From Salinibacter grassmerensis (GTDB taxonomy: Bacteria > Bacteroidota > Rhodothermia > Rhodothermales > Salinibacteraceae): a stretch of 64,000 bases of DNA. The notes under the pieces are model-generated. The model was not told the origin of the DNA and ran no database searches. It saw only the letters and a list, made by a program, of their open reading frames with translations. The stretch is taken from positions 1-64,000 of the forward strand of contig NZ_CAMTTF010000003.1 in assembly GCF_947077765.1 (NCBI RefSeq). The letters are read 5' to 3'. Shown here one piece after another: positions 51,767 through 60,985 of the stretch (the first letter of the stretch is position 1; each line of letters begins with the position of its first letter). The position numbers and the translations under genes were made by a program.

Positions 51767-54700
51767 TCATACGGGCTCGTTCTGGGCAGGCGGCCCCTGC
51801 GCCCTGGTGGAGGCAGTGGAATCGGGCGGAGGGACGGGGGGCCCAGCGACTGGATCAGGGGTGGGACGCTCCTCGTCGTCCGATGGAGAATCGGTCGGCA
51901 ACATCCAGCCAAAGATGCTGTGGAGGAGGGTCCGCCAGGTCGAGAACTGAGTCTGATACGAGACGCCGGCCCCACGGCTACTTGTGAGGGCGCGGCTGGG
52001 GGTCAGCTCGTCCCCGGTCCGCCGGTAGAAGACCTTCGCACTCACGCTGGGACTGAGCCGCACCTCCACCACGAACTCCCCCTGTGGGCCTTCGGCGCGT
52101 TGGGCCTCCGGGTCGGCCGGGTCATCGTTGGTGTAGACCCCTTCGCCCCGAATGATGAGACGCTCATTGAGCAGGCGCAGGGCCACACCGTAGATCAGGT
52201 CCAGGTTGCTCGGGTCCTCGCCCTGCACGCCAAAGTTGAGGTCCACGTTCGGGAGTGCCTCCCCGAGGTACCGGTTGAGCTGGCTCGACACGAGCTGGGA
52301 CACGCTGTTGAACGCCAGCTGGTTGCCCGCCGTCGTCAACTGATTGCTCTCGCCGTCGGACCCGGGCGTACCGGTCTGGGTGATCGACTCGGTAGTGAGG
52401 AGAAACGTGTTCGTCAACAACACGCTCGTGGCGTACTCCGTGGTCCGGGCGGGCTGGTTGAGAACGGCGTCCAGGGTCTCGGAGCCGATCAGGTTCCGCT
52501 CCTCACTCCGCGTTATGGATAGGCCAAGGTCCACCTGGGGCGAGGCCACCCGCCCACTGATGGCTAGTTGAACCGTGACGGGGATGCGCCCGCTGTAGCC
52601 GTCGAAGCCCGGCAGCCCGGAGGGAGAGGCACGGGTACGGTATTCGGCATCAAGATCCAGTTGTGCGTTGGTGGGGCTTCCGTCCCAGGTAATCGTTCCC
52701 TGGTTGATGGCAAAGCGGCGCACGAAGACCTCTCCGGCCGTGAACAAATAGGTGCCGCTGGTCGCATCGAAGCTCCCGTAGACCGAGAAATCGCCCTCTT
52801 CTCGCTGCAATTGGACCCGACCGGACCCGACCACCGTCACCACGTCCCCCACCAGCGGATCGAAGACGAGGTTAACCGTTGATTGGTCCGGGGCGGTTAC
52901 GTTGAGGTTCAGGTTGAGGCCCTCGACGAAGGACGGCACTCCCTCGGGGCGGTCGGCCAGAATGTTGGGCCGACGCGTCAGTTGCGACACGGACGGGGCC
53001 TGGCCCGTGGAATCGGCAAAAACGATGAAGCCCGCGTCCTCTTCTACCGTCCGTCCGGAGACGGGGATGTAGAGCTCGCTGTCCGGTGTCGTTCGGGCCG
53101 AGTTTGACTCGAGGGTCGCGTCGGGGAGAGGACCGGTGAGGCGCAGGGGGCCTGAGGCGCGGATCTGGCCATAAAACGGGAGATCTTCGGCCTGCGACAC
53201 GTCGATTACCGTGATGCCATCCAGCGAGGCCGACAGGTCAAAAGAAAAGTACTGGTAGTCGTTAAACAGGATGCTCCCGTCCACGGTGGCCGTGCCCTCT
53301 TCGTCCTGAACCCGGAGCGTGCGGGCGTGGATGCCGCGTTTGTCCACCTCTACGGGGCCCTCCACCTCGTAGGCCAGGCCAAAGACCGGTAGCCGAACGG
53401 CCCCATTTACGATGTCGAAGTCCGCCTCAAACCGAGGGTCCAGCACCCGACCTCCGATGTGAAGCGGGCCGGTCACGAACCCGCGCACCCCGGCGACACG
53501 CTCCTCAAAGATGTACCGGAAGAAAAAGAGATCCGCGCGATCGACGTCCACCGAAAGGTCTAGGGTCTCTCCCGGAGGAAGGGCCGACGTCCGATTGGAG
53601 GAAGCCGCACGCGCCCACTCCGGGAGGCGCACCCGGCCCGACACGGAAATGTCGTTGGGCTCCACAGTCCGCGCCCCCGACGGAACCAGTTCCGGGCCCG
53701 TCAGCTGCTCCATGTCCTGGGCCTCTGAGCGGAGCCGCCCCCGCACCCGGAGATCTGGGGACTGGGGGGCGTAGGCCAGACGGAGCTGGGCTGAGCCCAG
53801 GACGCGACGGTCGAAGGAGAGACGCTGCACCGCCACGTCACTGACCAACTCCGGTTGTCCCAACGCGCTCCGGAGACGAACCTCCCCGTCCAGGTTGCCG
53901 CCGATGAGCTGCGGCAGTCCCAATGCCTGCGAGAGGGGCGGGAGGTAAACATTTTGGGCCTCCACGGCCAGAGTGTCTGAGGAGCGCGCCGAGACGGTGC
54001 CGCCGATTCGGATTTTTTGCAGGGATGGGGTGTCGGGATGAGGCTGCTGTATCCTGAACGGGGTGACGACAAGGGCGTCCGAGTAGGCCCGAAGCGAAGC
54101 AGGCGAGGCGTTTGTCCATTCGCTGCCGTTGATATTCGCCGAGACGTCTTGGAGGCGCAGTTCGTTGGCTCGGGGGGTCACGCGAAGCCCCCCGGACAGG
54201 TATACGGAGTCAGCAATACCGAGGCTGTCTGCCTGTGCCTGAAGCCGTCCGGTGCGGCCCCCGTAAGTGAGGGACACGGTGGGGTTCTTGAGGGCAGGCC
54301 CTCTCAGCGCTGCGCGCCCAGCAGTGACGGAGGCGGTGGCCAATGTTGACTGTGCGAGCGGGGCATTGATACGGCTGGAGACGTCGTACTCAGCCCTCAG
54401 GTCCGTCGCGGCATTCGGCCCGGACTGAATAAGATCGGCCGAGACGCGCCCGGCGGTGTGAAAGCTGTCGGGGCCGACGGAGAGCCGAGTTTCGGCGGTG
54501 AGGTTTTCGGTTCTCTTCGGAAAAGCGGGCCACCAGGCATGCACGATCTTTGGCTGGAGGACCTCCATCGTGGCCTTTGCCTTAAGGGGAATCTGGGACT
54601 GGAGGGATGCCCGCGATGAGGATTCGGTCGGCAGGTAGAGGGACGGCTGGATGGAAGACTGTTGGCGAGACGGGGACGGCTTGTTGCGCTCGCGACGAAC

Positions 54701-56608
54701 TGCATCTTGAAGCTCTGCGCCCCAGGTCCGTGCCGCCGCCCAGAGGGGAGGGCCGAGAGAGGTACCGTCGGCCGTGAGACGAAGCACGGAGCCGCTCAGC
54801 TCGATACGTGGGCGGTCGGCGGTTTGGTCGGCCAGGCGGAGGGCGACGGAGTGTGGAGGCAGCATCACTGTGCTGTCTCCATGATTCACCCGAGAACTGT
54901 CTACCTGGAGGACGGCCGTGCCGGTAAGAGAGCGCCACTGAGCCCCACTCCCCCCAACGGTCATGTGTCCATTCAGTTGGGTGGACGGGGCGGGCGGCCC
55001 CACGATCGATCCCAAATCGAGATCGGAGCCGGTCACCGTGGCCGTATAGGTCGGTCGGCGATCGATGCCCTGAGCCGCCCCGTTCACATACAGACGTCCT
55101 CCGTTGTCCTGCCGGACGTTGAGAGTGCCGTTTGTGCTGTCCCCGTTGATTGTAAGCATGCCGTCGGCGGCGGTGAAGGAGCGACCGCCAATCCGAGAGT
55201 CTGAGAGGGACACGTCGACCGAGCCCCGGAGCGTGCCAAGTTGGGTGCCCGACCCGCTGCCCTCAACTTGGCCCGACAGTTGGCTCGCCAGGGCCGGTCG
55301 TCCGGTCAGGGGCGCAAGGTTGAGGCTGTCTGCCTTGAGCGTGCCGTTGTAGGTGAGGCCGGAAGACGCCGATCGGGCCACGCCCAGCGAGCCCCGGACT
55401 GCTCCGTGCGGGCTCTCCACAGCCAGGCGGGTCGCAAGATCGAACGTGCGAGGACCGGATTGCGCATTAGCGGTCGTGCCCTGCAGCGACGCGGTGAGGT
55501 TGAATGGTCCATTGTCGGTGGGGGGCAACGGGGGAGCAGCCGGCCACACATCACGGAGGTCTTCTGGGGCAAGGCGACTGTCTGTGAGACGAAGATCCAT
55601 CGTGAGCCCCTCGGAGGCCCTTTGGAGGGTCCCGTTCAGGGTGGCGGTGGACGCATTGTGGGTGATCGTGACGTCGTCCGCGCTGAGCCGACGTGCAGTC
55701 CCCCCCAACGTGCCCTCGAGTGTCACAACGTCCGCGAGCGGGAGTCGGGGGACAATGCGTCGGATCTCGCCCTGGTCGATCCGGCTCCGATCGAGGCGTA
55801 CCGAGACCTGGGGCGAAGCTCCGTCCGGCGCGCTAGTTTGGATAGAGGCCCGTCCTCGAATGCGGGTCGTATCTAAGGACAGATCCAGCCCCGTTATCGA
55901 CCAACTGTTCGATGTCCGCTGCAGTTGCCCTTCGACGAACGAGACCCGGAGGTCCTCGTCCGGCATGGAGAACGACCCGTTGCTAAGCTCCACGAAGCGC
56001 CTCGTGCCCGTCCGTTGGGCGACGGCGCTGAACGAAAGCCCCTTGACGGTTGTCTGCGTGTAGTCGAACAGCCAGCCCCGTCGGACGAGATCGGGGGCGG
56101 AACCGCTGCGAGTCGTGGTCACGCGGCCCCTCTGCACCTCAATATCCGCAAACGTTAAGTCCAGGGCGTTTCCCGAAGAGGAGGGCGACACCTGCCGAAA
56201 GGCATCCGCGGCGTTCCAGGCCCCCGCAGAGTCGCGGTGCAGTACGAGGTGAGGCCGAATTAGGGTGAGGGACTGGACGGATAACTCCGCGGTCAAGAGG
56301 TTGGCCCACTGCGGCGTGGCCTGGATCCCCTCGACCGTCCCGACGAGCGTGCCCGAAGAATCCCGTAGTTGTACCCCGCTTGCTTCAATGCTGGTGAGAA
56401 GAGAGCCGCTCAGGGAATCGATTGAGAGGGTTCCCAGGAATTGCTGGTCGAACTGCGCCTCAATTTGTTGTCGGATCTGATCACGGCCCACCTCCGTCCG
56501 CGTGAGTCCGACGAAGAAGACGACCCCAACCATCACCGCTGCGAAGGCCACGCGGAAGGCTCGCCACAGCGGTTGGGTGAAGGAACGGCGGGTGGACGAA
56601 TCGGGCAC
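51767..56608 (-). CDS. TamB-like translocation/assembly module protein
   Basis: The 1613-residue protein has one N-terminal membrane helix (AFRVAFAAVMVGVVFFVGL, residues ~18-36). An AsmA-like opening (IRQQIEAQFDQQFLGTLSIDSL) and over a thousand residues of repeating beta-strands follow. The C-terminus is the DUF490 domain, with segments such as GSGRVQLQREEGDFSVYGSFDATSGTYLFTAGEVFVRRF. TamB-type proteins span the periplasm and help move lipids or barrel proteins to the outer membrane. The TamA partner is not in this window. It lies between aroB and rnr on one strand. Confidence 0.9.
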   Translation of the reverse strand: MPDSSTRRSFTQPLWRAFRVAFAAVMVGVVFFVGLTRTEVGRDQIRQQIEAQFDQQFLGTLSIDSLSGSLLTSIEASGVQLRDSSGTLVGTVEGIQATPQWANLLTAELSVQSLTLIRPHLVLHRDSAGAWNAADAFRQVSPSSSGNALDLTFADIEVQRGRVTTTRSGSAPDLVRRGWLFDYTQTTVKGLSFSAVAQRTGTRRFVELSNGSFSMPDEDLRVSFVEGQLQRTSNSWSITGLDLSLDTTRIRGRASIQTSAPDGASPQVSVRLDRSRIDQGEIRRIVPRLPLADVVTLEGTLGGTARRLSADDVTITHNASTATLNGTLQRASEGLTMDLRLTDSRLAPEDLRDVWPAAPPLPPTDNGPFNLTASLQGTTANAQSGPRTFDLATRLAVESPHGAVRGSLGVARSASSGLTYNGTLKADSLNLAPLTGRPALASQLSGQVEGSGSGTQLGTLRGSVDVSLSDSRIGGRSFTAADGMLTINGDSTNGTLNVRQDNGGRLYVNGAAQGIDRRPTYTATVTGSDLDLGSIVGPPAPSTQLNGHMTVGGSGAQWRSLTGTAVLQVDSSRVNHGDSTVMLPPHSVALRLADQTADRPRIELSGSVLRLTADGTSLGPPLWAAARTWGAELQDAVRRERNKPSPSRQQSSIQPSLYLPTESSSRASLQSQIPLKAKATMEVLQPKIVHAWWPAFPKRTENLTAETRLSVGPDSFHTAGRVSADLIQSGPNAATDLRAEYDVSSRINAPLAQSTLATASVTAGRAALRGPALKNPTVSLTYGGRTGRLQAQADSLGIADSVYLSGGLRVTPRANELRLQDVSANINGSEWTNASPASLRAYSDALVVTPFRIQQPHPDTPSLQKIRIGGTVSARSSDTLAVEAQNVYLPPLSQALGLPQLIGGNLDGEVRLRSALGQPELVSDVAVQRLSFDRRVLGSAQLRLAYAPQSPDLRVRGRLRSEAQDMEQLTGPELVPSGARTVEPNDISVSGRVRLPEWARAASSNRTSALPPGETLDLSVDVDRADLFFFRYIFEERVAGVRGFVTGPLHIGGRVLDPRFEADFDIVNGAVRLPVFGLAYEVEGPVEVDKRGIHARTLRVQDEEGTATVDGSILFNDYQYFSFDLSASLDGITVIDVSQAEDLPFYGQIRASGPLRLTGPLPDATLESNSARTTPDSELYIPVSGRTVEEDAGFIVFADSTGQAPSVSQLTRRPNILADRPEGVPSFVEGLNLNLNVTAPDQSTVNLVFDPLVGDVVTVVGSGRVQLQREEGDFSVYGSFDATSGTYLFTAGEVFVRRFAINQGTITWDGSPTNAQLDLDAEYRTRASPSGLPGFDGYSGRIPVTVQLAISGRVASPQVDLGLSITRSEERNLIGSETLDAVLNQPARTTEYATSVLLTNTFLLTTESITQTGTPGSDGESNQLTTAGNQLAFNSVSQLVSSQLNRYLGEALPNVDLNFGVQGEDPSNLDLIYGVALRLLNERLIIRGEGVYTNDDPADPEAQRAEGPQGEFVVEVRLSPSVSAKVFYRRTGDELTPSRALTSSRGAGVSYQTQFSTWRTLLHSIFGWMLPTDSPSDDEERPTPDPVAGPPVPPPDSTASTRAQGPPAQNEPV

Positions 56609-56701
56609 GAAGACGGGCCGAAGCCGGAGAGGTGGTGAAAGGCGTCATCGAGGCAACCGCCTGCTATCGGCGTGTTGACACGACTGAGGGGGCTGGGCGT
56701 T

Positions 56702-57784
56702 TCAGTCTGAACATGCAAACTGCCAGGCATGACGAGCGTCGGCCTCCGTCACATCGCCAGTCACGTACGCCTCGCCCAACTGTTCTAGAAGCACGAAGCG
56801 GATGGTGTCCCCTTTGTTTTTCTTGTCCGCCGCCATTGCCTCATAGAGGTCGGGAAACGACACCTCGGCGGGGTCGGACGCAATCGGCACGGCACGGAGT
56901 ACGTGATCGAGACGCTCTCGGGGCAGTGCCTCGGGATGGCGCTGATGGGAGAGATAGAGCCCGGCCCGCATTCCGAGCGCGACGGCCTCGCCGTGGGTGA
57001 ACGCGCCGTACCCCGCCACGCGCTCAAGGGCGTGGGCAAAGGTATGGCCGAAGTTCAGAATGGCGCGCCGGCCCTCTTCTCGTTCATCGGCACTTACGAC
57101 GTCGGCCTTCACGCCCACGGCATCCTCAATTACCGACGAGATGACCGTTCGGTCTTTGCGGGCCATGACGGGAACCAGGTGATCCTCCAGGACCTCGAAG
57201 AGCTCGGGGTCACGGATGAGGGCGTGTTTAATCACCTCCGCCATCCCGCTTGTGTACTCCCGCATCGGCAGGGTGTCAAGCGTCTGAGGGTCGGCGCAGA
57301 CGAGTTCTGGTTGATAGAAGGCGCCGATCAGGTTCTTGCCGGTGTCGTGGTTGATGGCCGTTTTGCCCCCCACCGACGCGTCGACCTGGGCGAGAAGGGA
57401 GGTCGGCAGCTGCACAAGGGGCAGACCGCGCAGGAGGGTCGCCGCGGCAAACCCGGCAAGGTCGCCGACGACGCCGCCCCCGAGGGCAAGCACCGGGGTC
57501 TGCCGATCGATGCCCCAGGTGAGGGCGTCGTCGTAGACACGGTGAAGGCACGAGGCCGACTTGGTCTGCTCGCCGGGGGGAAGGACGATGGAACGCACCG
57601 TCCAGCCTGCGTTGGAAAGGCCCTCAATGAGGGGCGTCTTGTAGTGGTGGGCCACGTTCTCGTCGGTGACGAGGAGACACTGCTCAGCCGCGAGCCCGGC
57701 GTCCTCTAGCAGTGACGGGACCGTGGCAAGGGAGTCGAAATGAACGGTGTAGCTCCGCTCATCAAGGTCAACAAAAACGGCCAT
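56702..57784 (-). CDS. aroB: 3-dehydroquinate synthase
   Basis: The 360-residue protein has the NAD-binding LALGGGVVGDLAGFAAATLLRG, QLPTSLLAQVDASVGGKTAIN, and the metal ligands in SGMAEVIKHALI, FGHTFAHALE and THGEAVALGM. It converts DAHP to dehydroquinate, the second shikimate step. No other aromatic genes are near. It opens a minus-strand run with tamB and rnr. Confidence 0.97.
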   Translation of the reverse strand: MAVFVDLDERSYTVHFDSLATVPSLLEDAGLAAEQCLLVTDENVAHHYKTPLIEGLSNAGWTVRSIVLPPGEQTKSASCLHRVYDDALTWGIDRQTPVLALGGGVVGDLAGFAAATLLRGLPLVQLPTSLLAQVDASVGGKTAINHDTGKNLIGAFYQPELVCADPQTLDTLPMREYTSGMAEVIKHALIRDPELFEVLEDHLVPVMARKDRTVISSVIEDAVGVKADVVSADEREEGRRAILNFGHTFAHALERVAGYGAFTHGEAVALGMRAGLYLSHQRHPEALPRERLDHVLRAVPIASDPAEVSFPDLYEAMAADKKNKGDTIRFVLLEQLGEAYVTGDVTEADARHAWQFACSD

Positions 57785-57950
57785 GGACGCGAGAGTTGTT
57801 GGTGTGGGTCTCTCTTCTCTTCACGGACCGGCGGGGCGTGAGATTCCTTCTCCCTCCGGAATTTGATGAGTCTGGTCGTGTGTCTCCGGAGCGTTTCCGG
57901 TTCCGGGTCGATCGTGCATTCTGCCACGCAACAATTCCTCCTCCATCTGT

Positions 57951-58532
57951 ATGGTGATCCCGTCGATCTTGGAGCACGCGCACACCCTCGCTGGGCGAGC
58001 AGTGGAGGAAGGCGGGGTTGCAGTAGACGCCACGGTTGGCAACGGACACGACACGGCGTTCCTGGCCCGGGCGGTCGGCCCGGACGGGTCTGTTGTGGGA
58101 TTCGACGTACAGGAGAAGGCCCTCGCCGAAGCCCGAGAGTGCTTGGAGGCGGAGGCCCCCGCCGCATCTGTTCGGCTGGTGCACGCGGGGCATCAGACCC
58201 TCGCCCGACACTTAGATGAGGCGAAGCAGGGCCGGGTCGGCGCCATCATGTTCAACCTGGGCTATCTGCCCGGCGGGGACCACTCGATCACGACGCGTCC
58301 CGAGACGACCCGTCAGGCCCTGAAAGCCAGTGCGGAGGTGCTCCGGCCTGGCGGTGTCATCACGACGGTGGCCTACACAGGGCACGAGGGCGGGAAGGCA
58401 GAGGCCGAAGCGGTCGAGACCTGGGTGTCGGCGCTTCCACAAGAGCAGTTTCGGGCCCTGTCCTACCGATTTCCGAATTGGAGCAACGACCCGCCGCGTC
58501 TGTTTGCAGTGGAGAAGCGACGTGACGCGTAG
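57951..58532 (+). CDS. MnmM/YtqB-family SAM-dependent methyltransferase
   Basis: The 193-residue protein has the SAM motif VAVDATVGNGHDTAFLARAVG and VVGFDVQEKALAEAREC, then IMFNLGYLPGGDHSITT. This combination is characteristic of the YtqB family, which includes the tRNA (mnm5s2U34) methyltransferase MnmM of Gram-positive bacteria. The exact tRNA substrate is inferred from the family. It starts a short plus-strand run with the NRDE and hydrolase-OsmC genes. Confidence 0.85.
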   Translation: MVIPSILEHAHTLAGRAVEEGGVAVDATVGNGHDTAFLARAVGPDGSVVGFDVQEKALAEARECLEAEAPAASVRLVHAGHQTLARHLDEAKQGRVGAIMFNLGYLPGGDHSITTRPETTRQALKASAEVLRPGGVITTVAYTGHEGGKAEAEAVETWVSALPQEQFRALSYRFPNWSNDPPRLFAVEKRRDA

Positions 58533-58594
58533 ACGTTGGCCGGGTTCGCTGCACCGGCGCCTGCTTCTTCCCTTACTCATACGACGGCCGCGCC

Positions 58595-59374
58595 ATGTGC
58601 CTGATTCTCTTCGCAAACGACGTGCATCCGGAGTACCCTCTCATCTTCGCGGGGAACCGGGATGAGTTTTACGACCGGCCGACGGCCCCCGCCGCGTTCT
58701 GGGACGACGCGCCCCACGTGCTGGCCGGGCGAGACCGGAAGGCGGGAGGGACGTGGCTCGGCATCACGCGCCGGGGGCACTGGGCGACGGTGACCAACGT
58801 CCGGGACGAGCGGCCCCATCGGGAGGACGCGCCGTCGCGAGGGCGTCTCGTGGCGGACTACTTGCGGGACGAGCCCGCGCCGGATGCGTACCTCGAAGAC
58901 GTTGAAGCGGAGGCGGATCAGTACAACGGGTTTAATCTGCTCGTGGGGACGGCCGAGAGCACATTCTACTACTCCAATCGGGACGGCACCCCGCGGCCCG
59001 TACAGTCCGGAATCCACGGCATGAGCAATGCGCAGCTCGACGATCCGTGGCCCAAAGTGGAGCGAGGCACTTCCCGTCTAGACACGCTCTGTAACGAAGA
59101 CGAGCCTTCTGTGGAGGCTTTCTTCGATGTCCTCGACGATCGCCGACCGGCCCCGGACGAGAACCTTCCCCAAACCGGGGTGGGGCGTGAGACCGAGCGG
59201 ATGCTCTCGCCGCCGTTCATCGATGGTGACGAGGCGTACGGGACCCGCGCCTCCACCGTTTTTCTTGTCCACCGCAGCGGGCACGTGACGTTTGCCGAGC
59301 GGAGTTTTGACGGCGGAATCTCGACGGAGACCCGGGACTTTACATTCGACGTGACCTCCCGCGTGGCGTCTTAG
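58595..59374 (+). CDS. NRDE/TANGO2-family protein
   Basis: The 259-residue protein begins MCLILFANDVHPEYPLIFAGNRDEFYDRP, with the N-terminal Cys2 and the Asn-Arg-Asp-Glu motif that name the family. It also has GRDRKAGGTWLGITRRGHWATVTNVRD. The structure is Ntn-hydrolase-like, but the substrate is unknown; eukaryotic TANGO2 is linked to lipid and heme handling. It lies 62 bases after the methyltransferase gene. Confidence 0.92.
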   Translation: MCLILFANDVHPEYPLIFAGNRDEFYDRPTAPAAFWDDAPHVLAGRDRKAGGTWLGITRRGHWATVTNVRDERPHREDAPSRGRLVADYLRDEPAPDAYLEDVEAEADQYNGFNLLVGTAESTFYYSNRDGTPRPVQSGIHGMSNAQLDDPWPKVERGTSRLDTLCNEDEPSVEAFFDVLDDRRPAPDENLPQTGVGRETERMLSPPFIDGDEAYGTRASTVFLVHRSGHVTFAERSFDGGISTETRDFTFDVTSRVAS

Positions 59375-59417
59375 TTTCCATCTCCAGTGTGCATTCGCAG
59401 TAGGACTTTTTTCGTTT

Positions 59418-60638
59418 ATGTCCGAAAAACTTCGATTTGAAAACGCGAATGGGAATACCCTGGCCGCACGGCTCGACCGTCCCGATGGCGAGTCGCCCTG
59501 CGCATTCGCGCTCTTTGCGCACTGCTTCACCTGCTCCAAGGATTTGCGGGCCGCCGGGGCCATCAGTCGGGCGCTGACCCGGCATGGCATCGCCGTGCTT
59601 CGATTCGACTTTACCGGGCTCGGGGAAAGCGAGGGAGAGTTCGCGGACACCAATTTCTCGTCCAACGTCGAGGATCTGATCGCGGCGGCCGATCATCTCG
59701 CCGAGCACCACGAGGCGCCTCGCATTTTGGTGGGCCACTCGTTGGGGGGCGCCGCGGTGCTCCAGGCCGCTCAGCGGCTCGATTCCGTGCAGGCGGTGTC
59801 AACCATCGGAGCCCCGTACGACCCCGAGCACGTCACCCGGCACCTCGAAGATGCGGTAGCGGACATCAAAGAAAACGGGGAGGCCCGCGTCCGCCTGGCC
59901 GGGCGTACCTTTACTATCCGGAAGCAATTCCTCGACGATCTGGCGGCGACGAAGATGGAAGACACCATCCGAACGCTCGACCGGGCGCTCCTGATCTTTC
60001 ACTCGCCGGTGGATCAGACCGTCGGGGTGAACAACGCCGCCAAGATTTTTCAGGCCGCCAAGCACCCGAAGAGCTTCGTCTCACTCGACGATGCCGATCA
60101 TCTCCTCACGGATCGGTCGGACGCAGAATATCTGGGGGTGGTCCTGGGAGCCTGGGCTGAAAAGTACGTCGACCGGTCCGCCTCCGAACCCGAAACACCG
60201 GACGGCGACGTGGTGACGCGTACCGAAGGGGCCTACCGCACCGAGATCCAGGCCGGTCGGCACTCTCTGGTTGGAGACGAGCCCGAAGGGGTGGGGGGCG
60301 ACGACGAGGGCCCCACACCATATGGCTTTCTGCTGTCGGCACTCGGCAGTTGTACGGGGATGACCCTTCGCATGTACGCCGATCGCAAAGAGTGGCCCCT
60401 CGACGAGATCGTCGTCCGTCTATCCCACGAAAAAGTTCACGCAGAGGACTGCGAAAAGTGCGACACGGATCAAGGACAGGTGGACTGCATCGAGCGAGAA
60501 ATTGAAGTCCGGGGCGACCTCAGTGATGCCCAGCGTGAGCGGCTTTTCGAAATCGCCAACAAGTGTCCTGTCCATCGCACCCTCCTCAGTGAAGTCGACG
60601 TTTCTTCTTCACTCCGAACCCGATCCGACACGCAGTAG
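59418..60638 (+). CDS. Alpha/beta hydrolase fused to an OsmC domain
   Basis: The 406-residue protein joins two domains. Residues 1-250 are an alpha/beta hydrolase with the nucleophile Ser108 in LVGHSLGGAAVL, a candidate Asp199 (SPVDQTV) and His228 (DDADHLL). Residues ~265-400 are OsmC-like, with the peroxidatic Cys312 in LGSCTGMTL and a second Cys383 in NKCPVHRTL. OsmC proteins reduce organic hydroperoxides. The fused hydrolase may release lipid-derived substrates. Two further cysteines (345, 348) lie between them. Confidence 0.92.
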   Translation: MSEKLRFENANGNTLAARLDRPDGESPCAFALFAHCFTCSKDLRAAGAISRALTRHGIAVLRFDFTGLGESEGEFADTNFSSNVEDLIAAADHLAEHHEAPRILVGHSLGGAAVLQAAQRLDSVQAVSTIGAPYDPEHVTRHLEDAVADIKENGEARVRLAGRTFTIRKQFLDDLAATKMEDTIRTLDRALLIFHSPVDQTVGVNNAAKIFQAAKHPKSFVSLDDADHLLTDRSDAEYLGVVLGAWAEKYVDRSASEPETPDGDVVTRTEGAYRTEIQAGRHSLVGDEPEGVGGDDEGPTPYGFLLSALGSCTGMTLRMYADRKEWPLDEIVVRLSHEKVHAEDCEKCDTDQGQVDCIEREIEVRGDLSDAQRERLFEIANKCPVHRTLLSEVDVSSSLRTRSDTQ

Positions 60639-60762
60639 CCGTTTCGGTGCGGCCGCCAATCAGCACGCCTTCGTCGAGAACTCATAAGAATCGAGCCCCG
60701 ATTTGACCCCGATGGTCCGAACCCGCGGTGGCCTGCATCATATTAGGTCTTGCAATTAAAAA

Positions 60763-60836
60763 CGGGACGTGGCGCAGCTCGGTAGCGCACATGTATGGGG
60801 TACATGAGGTCGCCGGTTCAAATCCGGCCGTCCCGA
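60763..60836 (+). tRNA. tRNA-Pro (anticodon GGG)
   Basis: The acceptor CGGGACG pairs with CGTCCCG (60829-60835), and the discriminator is A. The anticodon stem CATGT/ACATG encloses ATGGGGT, giving anticodon GGG. The T arm GCCGG-TTCAAAT-CCGGC is intact. CCA is not encoded. Confidence 0.94.
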
Positions 60837-60850
60837 CTTCTTGGGCCTTG

Positions 60851-60889
60851 AGGCCGTTTCTCCGGATCTTGCCGGCGGAACGGCCTTTT
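60851..60889 (+). terminator. Intrinsic terminator of tRNA-Pro
   Basis: AGGCCGTTTC pairs with GGAACGGCCT (one G-T pair) around a loop that can itself fold (CCGG/CCGG). It is followed by TTTTCTTTT. It lies 15 bases after the tRNA. Confidence 0.85.
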
Positions 60890-60985
60890 CTTTTGCGGGT
60901 TTGCCGACTGGCTCCGCCGGTGAGCCCCCGTTCAGTCAGAGAGTAACGCCGGGTTCGGGACCTCCCACCGACTCTTCTCGTCGCC

